Assembly (NCBI GenBank): GCA_965226235.1
Contig: OZ245335.1
Location: forward strand, 1,364,001-1,428,000
Direction: 5' to 3'
DNA from: CAYFZO01 sp965226235
GTDB lineage: Bacteria > Pseudomonadota > Gammaproteobacteria > Poriferisulfidales > Oxydemutatoraceae
Length of the DNA: 64,000 nucleotides
How positions within the stretch are numbered: position 1 is the first letter of the stretch; each line of letters starts with the position of its first letter. Position numbers and translations under genes: made by a program. This document shows, in pieces, positions 60,604-64,000 of the stretch. Under the pieces are notes generated by a model, which was given only the letters and a program-made list of their open reading frames with translations, did not search any database and was not told the origin of the DNA.

Positions 60604-61941
60604 TCAGAGTTTTCTCTCCAAGTAGTGAATGTCAAGACCGCCTTCCGCAAAAGCCGCGTCGTTTATCAACTGCAGCTGCAGTTCAATGTTGGTCTTGATG
60701 CCTGAGATGATAATTTCTTCCAGCGCGTTGCGCATTCGCAGACGCGCGACGTTTCGGTCGCCGCCATACGCGATCAGTTTGCCGACCAGCGAGTCGTAGT
60801 ACGGCGGCACGGAATACCCCGTGTACAGATGCGAATCCACGCGAATACCTGGCCCGCCGGGCGCATGAAACATCTCTACTCGCCCCGGCGAAGGTGCGAA
60901 ATTTGCCGCCGGATCTTCGGCGTTGATCCGGCATTCGATCGCGTGTCCCTGGAATTCAATGTCGCTTTGCGTGAAACCAAGTTTTTCTTTCGCCGCGATC
61001 CTGATCTGCTCCTTGACGATATCGATGCCGGTAATCATTTCCGTTACCGGGTGCTCGACCTGCACCCGGGTATTCATTTCAATGAAGTAAAACTCGCCAT
61101 CCTGGTAAAGAAACTCGAGGGTGCCTGCGCCACGGTACCCGATCTTGGCACAGGCCTCGATCGCACGCTGGCCGATATCACCGCGCTGCTGATCACTGAG
61201 ACCGATCGCGGGCGCCTCTTCGATCAATTTCTGATGCCGGCGCTGCATTGAGCAATCGCGTTCGCCCAGGTGCACAATGTTGCCATAATGATCGGCGAGC
61301 ACCTGCACTTCAATATGCCGCGGCTTTTCCAGGAATTTCTCCATGTAAACAGTATCGTCGCCAAACACTGCCAGCGCCTCGGAGCGCGTGATCATCAGCG
61401 CGTTCGCCAGGGCCCCTTCGCTGTGAACGACGCGCATCCCGCGGCCTCCCCCCCCACTCGCTGCCTTGATGATCACCGGGTACCCGATTCCCCGCGCCAG
61501 CGCCAGGCCTTCCGCCGGATCATTGCCGAGCGGCTCGTTCGAACCGGGCACGCAGGGAATATTCGCCTTTTGCATCAGCCGTCGCGCGGAAATCTTATCT
61601 CCCATCAGGCGAATGCTTTCGGGTCCAGGCCCAATGAAGATGAATCCGCTCGATTCGACCTGTTCAGCAAAATTCGCCTGCTCGGAAAGAAACCCGTAGC
61701 CTGGGTGGATCGCCACCGCGTCGGTCAATTCAGCCGCACTAATGATCGCGGGAATGTTCAAATAGCTGTGCTGTGACTGGGCGGGACCGATGCAAACCGA
61801 TTCGTCGGCAAGCTTTACATGCTTCAGGTCCACGTCTGCTTCGGAATGCACCGCGACGGTCTTGATGCCCAGTTCTTTGCACGCGCGCAGGATACGCAAC
61901 GCGATTTCCCCGCGGTTGGCAATAACAATCTTGTCCAGCAT
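60604..61941 (-). CDS. accC: acetyl-CoA carboxylase, biotin carboxylase subunit
   Basis: 445-residue ATP-grasp enzyme that carboxylates the biotin on AccB. MLDKIVIANRGEIALRILRA opens the protein (ATG 61941), with GYGFLSEQANFAE, ASGGGGRGMRVVHSE, the EKFLEKPRHIEVQVL region and the EMNTRVQVEHPVTE active site. The longer upstream frame is not conserved. It follows accB by 25 bases and is the last gene of aroQ-accB-accC. An IS copy lies just beyond its stop. Confidence 0.96.
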   Translation of the reverse strand: MLDKIVIANRGEIALRILRACKELGIKTVAVHSEADVDLKHVKLADESVCIGPAQSQHSYLNIPAIISAAELTDAVAIHPGYGFLSEQANFAEQVESSGFIFIGPGPESIRLMGDKISARRLMQKANIPCVPGSNEPLGNDPAEGLALARGIGYPVIIKAASGGGGRGMRVVHSEGALANALMITRSEALAVFGDDTVYMEKFLEKPRHIEVQVLADHYGNIVHLGERDCSMQRRHQKLIEEAPAIGLSDQQRGDIGQRAIEACAKIGYRGAGTLEFLYQDGEFYFIEMNTRVQVEHPVTEMITGIDIVKEQIRIAAKEKLGFTQSDIEFQGHAIECRINAEDPAANFAPSPGRVEMFHAPGGPGIRVDSHLYTGYSVPPYYDSLVGKLIAYGGDRNVARLRMRNALEEIIISGIKTNIELQLQLINDAAFAEGGLDIHYLERKL

Positions 61942-61966
61942 CACATCGCGGCTGCGTGCCGCCTGC

Positions 61967-62461
61967 CTATGAGGACTTGCCGATGATGGCAACCGGCTGG
62001 CCAAATTCCACTGGGTCGTTACTCTCCACCAGGAATTTCTTCACAACCCCGGCAACGGGTGCTTCGATCTGGTTCATCATCTTCATCGCTTCGATAATGT
62101 ATAGCGTTGCCCCTGCTTCTATGGTCTCGCCCACTTCTACAAACGGTGCAGAATCAGGAGCGGGGGCGCGGTAAAAAGTGCCAACCATCGGTGACTTGAC
62201 GATTTCTTCATTGCCGCTGTCCGGTTCACCCTGGCTTTGGGAAGTCTTGTCGGGAGGTTGTACAACGATCCCCGGGGAGGCGATTGCGGCTTGTGGATCG
62301 GGAATGGCACCAGGGCCGCTATGGTGTGCCACAAACTGCGGCTGTTGCGGATGCACGGCGCGGCTGATGCGTACTGATTCATCCGCTTCATGTACCTCGA
62401 TCTCCCCGACGCTGGACGCTTCGACCAACTCGATCAGTTTTTTGATTTTCCTCAGATCCAC
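61967..62461 (-). CDS. accB: biotin carboxyl carrier protein of acetyl-CoA carboxylase
   Basis: 164 residues. GTG 62461 is the start: protein begins VDLRKIKKLIELVE as AccB does, with GGAGAA nine bases upstream inside the end of aroQ. A Pro/Ala-rich linker (residues ~35-85) leads to the biotinyl domain with the acceptor Lys in IIEAMKMMNQIEAP. The longer frame to 62590 overlaps aroQ and is not plausible. Confidence 0.95.
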   Translation of the reverse strand: MDLRKIKKLIELVEASSVGEIEVHEADESVRISRAVHPQQPQFVAHHSGPGAIPDPQAAIASPGIVVQPPDKTSQSQGEPDSGNEEIVKSPMVGTFYRAPAPDSAPFVEVGETIEAGATLYIIEAMKMMNQIEAPVAGVVKKFLVESNDPVEFGQPVAIIGKSS

Positions 62462-62465
62462 CCCG

Positions 62466-62906
62466 TTATTTTCTCCCGTATTCCAAAGCCGCCATGGTCG
62501 CAAGCTCATAGCCCCGGGCACCGAAACCTGAAATGACGCCGACAGCGATGTCGGATAAATAAGAATGCCGCCGAAAGGCTTCGCGGGCAAAGATGTTGGA
62601 CAGATGCAACTCGATGAATGGCTTGGACACGCTCAACAGTGCGTCTCGCAGCGCAATGCTCGTGTGGGTAAGCGCCCCAGGGTTGATGATGATGACACGG
62701 GTGCCGTCGTCAAGCGTTTGGTGGATGCGCTCGATCAGCACTGCTTCGTCATTGGACTGCAGATGAGCGAGCCTTGCCGCGCTTTCCTCGGCAACGCGTT
62801 GCGCCCGTGCGACGACATCATGCAGCGTTTCCTCGCCATACACTTCCGGTTCACGGCGTCCAAGCAGGTTCAGGTTGGGGCCGTTTAACAACAGAATCTG
62901 AAACAT
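62466..62906 (-). CDS. aroQ: 3-dehydroquinate dehydratase, type II
   Basis: 146-residue dodecameric enzyme of the shikimate pathway. ILLLNGPNLNLLGRREPEVYG holds the catalytic Tyr; INPGALTHTSIALRDAL and FIELHLSNIFAREAFRRHSYLS complete the active site. ATG 62906 gives the canonical MFQILLLNGPN; a 14-residue leader to 62948 is not conserved. Four bases separate its stop from the accB start. Confidence 0.95.
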   Translation of the reverse strand: MFQILLLNGPNLNLLGRREPEVYGEETLHDVVARAQRVAEESAARLAHLQSNDEAVLIERIHQTLDDGTRVIIINPGALTHTSIALRDALLSVSKPFIELHLSNIFAREAFRRHSYLSDIAVGVISGFGARGYELATMAALEYGRK

Positions 62907-63025
62907 ATCTTTAGCCTGCCGGATAGATGCGAAGTCGGCAAATTCCAAACTTTACGAGATTTTATCAGGTTTTAGCCGACGATCAATGAGAACGGATGGC
63001 TCGATGAAACCCACCCAACAATCCA

Positions 63026-63967
63026 TCAATCCACGGGAGCCACCCCATCGGGCTTGCCGATCGAGTCTGGGGCATATTCCGGGAACATCTCGAAATAGAC
63101 CCAGTCTTTCTCGTAAACGTAGCGCAGCAACTCGGCGTCATAGAAATCCTGCCACTTTTTCTTGCTGGCAGGGGAAGTGTTTTCCATGCTCTGCGTAAGG
63201 ATAAATTCTATTTTCTCCGCAGGATAGCCCATCTCAAGCAGGAATCGATGCAACTCGTGGTTCAGGTTTTCCATATGCAGCACCCGCACTCGCTTGAACC
63301 AGTCCCTGTATCCTCCGCCCTTGAAAAAGGCGGTAAATTCGTCGGTGGGCATCTCCATGATTTCCCGGGGATTGGGTGCAGCAAAAAAAATCAATTGTAG
63401 CGAAGAAAAACCGATGTCATGCTGCCTCTCAAGACCCGGGAAGTATTCCTCGCACCGCCTTCTGAACTTGCGCGTTTGCATTTCCATCAAGTACTCCCGG
63501 AACGAGCACATATCCCGGGTCAATCCTCTGCCAGGTACGGTTCGATTGATTTCAGTGTTGTAGTAATAAGCCGACAGATAGCGGGCAAAGGGATTTCGCA
63601 CCGTGAGCAAAATCGGCTTCTGTCCCTCCCGGTTCGATAAAAACCAGTCGGGTAGCTGATGAAAACTTCCATGGTTCCACCGAAAATGCGAAAGGATTTG
63701 AGGGTTGTGCTTGGCTAACATGCAAACCAGGAAAGGAAACTTTTCCCCCGCCGGCAAAGCATTTTCGGAAAAAACGATGGAGCGCTCCCGGTTGCGCGTA
63801 AAACGGAATCTACGCTGGGGGTTGCTGCAGAGGAGTAGAAAAGCCTTCGTGTAGCGGCTGATCACCCCGGGCGGAGTGCCGGGACAGACTTGATTGAGGA
63901 CCTTGCGCACAAAATTTCCGCCGGTTTTCTGGAAATGCACGAAAATAAATCTTGGAGTAATAATCAT
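63026..63967 (-). CDS. sulfotransferase, Sulfotransfer_2-like
   Basis: A 313-residue protein (ATG 63967; ATG 63982 adds five residues). 5'-phosphosulfate loop FVHFQKTGGNFVRKVL and 3'-phosphate region LLTVRNPFARYLSAYYYNTE. The centre is rich in aromatic and basic residues (WNHGSFHQLPDWFL). Composition is visibly more AT-rich than aroQ-acc. It is a single gene opposite no partner, the fifth sulfotransferase in the window. A substrate cannot be inferred; surface glycan sulfation is likely by comparison with the other copies. Confidence 0.8.
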   Translation of the reverse strand: MIITPRFIFVHFQKTGGNFVRKVLNQVCPGTPPGVISRYTKAFLLLCSNPQRRFRFTRNRERSIVFSENALPAGEKFPFLVCMLAKHNPQILSHFRWNHGSFHQLPDWFLSNREGQKPILLTVRNPFARYLSAYYYNTEINRTVPGRGLTRDMCSFREYLMEMQTRKFRRRCEEYFPGLERQHDIGFSSLQLIFFAAPNPREIMEMPTDEFTAFFKGGGYRDWFKRVRVLHMENLNHELHRFLLEMGYPAEKIEFILTQSMENTSPASKKKWQDFYDAELLRYVYEKDWVYFEMFPEYAPDSIGKPDGVAPVD

Positions 63968-64000
63968 GGGGCTTGAGTCCATGGCTCTGGATCGGGCCTC

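Overview
The window looks like a chromosomal contig from a gammaproteobacterium. Several gene orders are typical of that class: ribF-ileS-lspA, def-fmt divergent from dprA-topA-tsaC-hemF-hemB-aroE, rhodanese-grxC-secB-gpsA, aroQ-accB-accC, rplM-rpsI, lptM-lysA and rpe-trpE-trpG-trpD-trpC. Between the conserved blocks lie many IS relics, small repeats, a decayed prophage and scattered carbohydrate-modification genes. That mix of ordinary metabolism and many decaying mobile sequences fits an environmental or host-associated lineage, possibly a sulfur-oxidiser or symbiont; the lineage is inference, since no 16S gene is present.

Layout. 1-5650: prophage wreckage (small unknown genes, a frameshifted portal fragment, HNH nuclease, HK97-type capsid, a second portal, no terminase seen), with two long direct repeats and a truncated ISNCY transposase. 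5766-7217: outer-membrane porin. 7547-8587: AT-rich GT10 fucosyltransferase. 8647-15751 (minus): apparent eight-gene operon rpe-trpEGDC-osmC-VOC-bioA, carrying a 187-bp tandem duplication at the trpG/trpD junction. 15980-20603: small membrane protein, YhdH/AcuI-type reductase, two copies of an 11-residue-repeat coiled-coil membrane protein (one broken), and a CtpA protease. 21108-27415: rplM-rpsI, two small unknown genes, lptM-lysA (minus), gyrB, xth. 27425-29593: a sulfotransferase between a relic and a full copy of an FAH-family gene. 29828-33951: RND pump. 33982-35778: PhoX phosphatase. 35895-40210: ribF-ileS-lspA. 40194-46648: insertion between lspA and fmt containing a TPR fragment, IS3 relic, IS481-like element, three sulfotransferases (one frameshifted), a DXD-type glycosyltransferase, a MITE and a small membrane protein. 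46688-59309: translation, DNA, haem, shikimate, pyrimidine, lipid and secretion genes. 59377-60530: IS481-like copies. 60604-62906: accC-accB-aroQ. 63026-63967: a fifth sulfotransferase.

The core genes cover tryptophan, biotin, lysine, haem, riboflavin, fatty-acid and shikimate biosynthesis. The accessory genes converge on one theme: five sulfotransferases, a fucosyltransferase and a further glycosyltransferase in 64 kb point to sulfated, fucosylated surface glycans. No tRNA, rRNA or CRISPR array was found.
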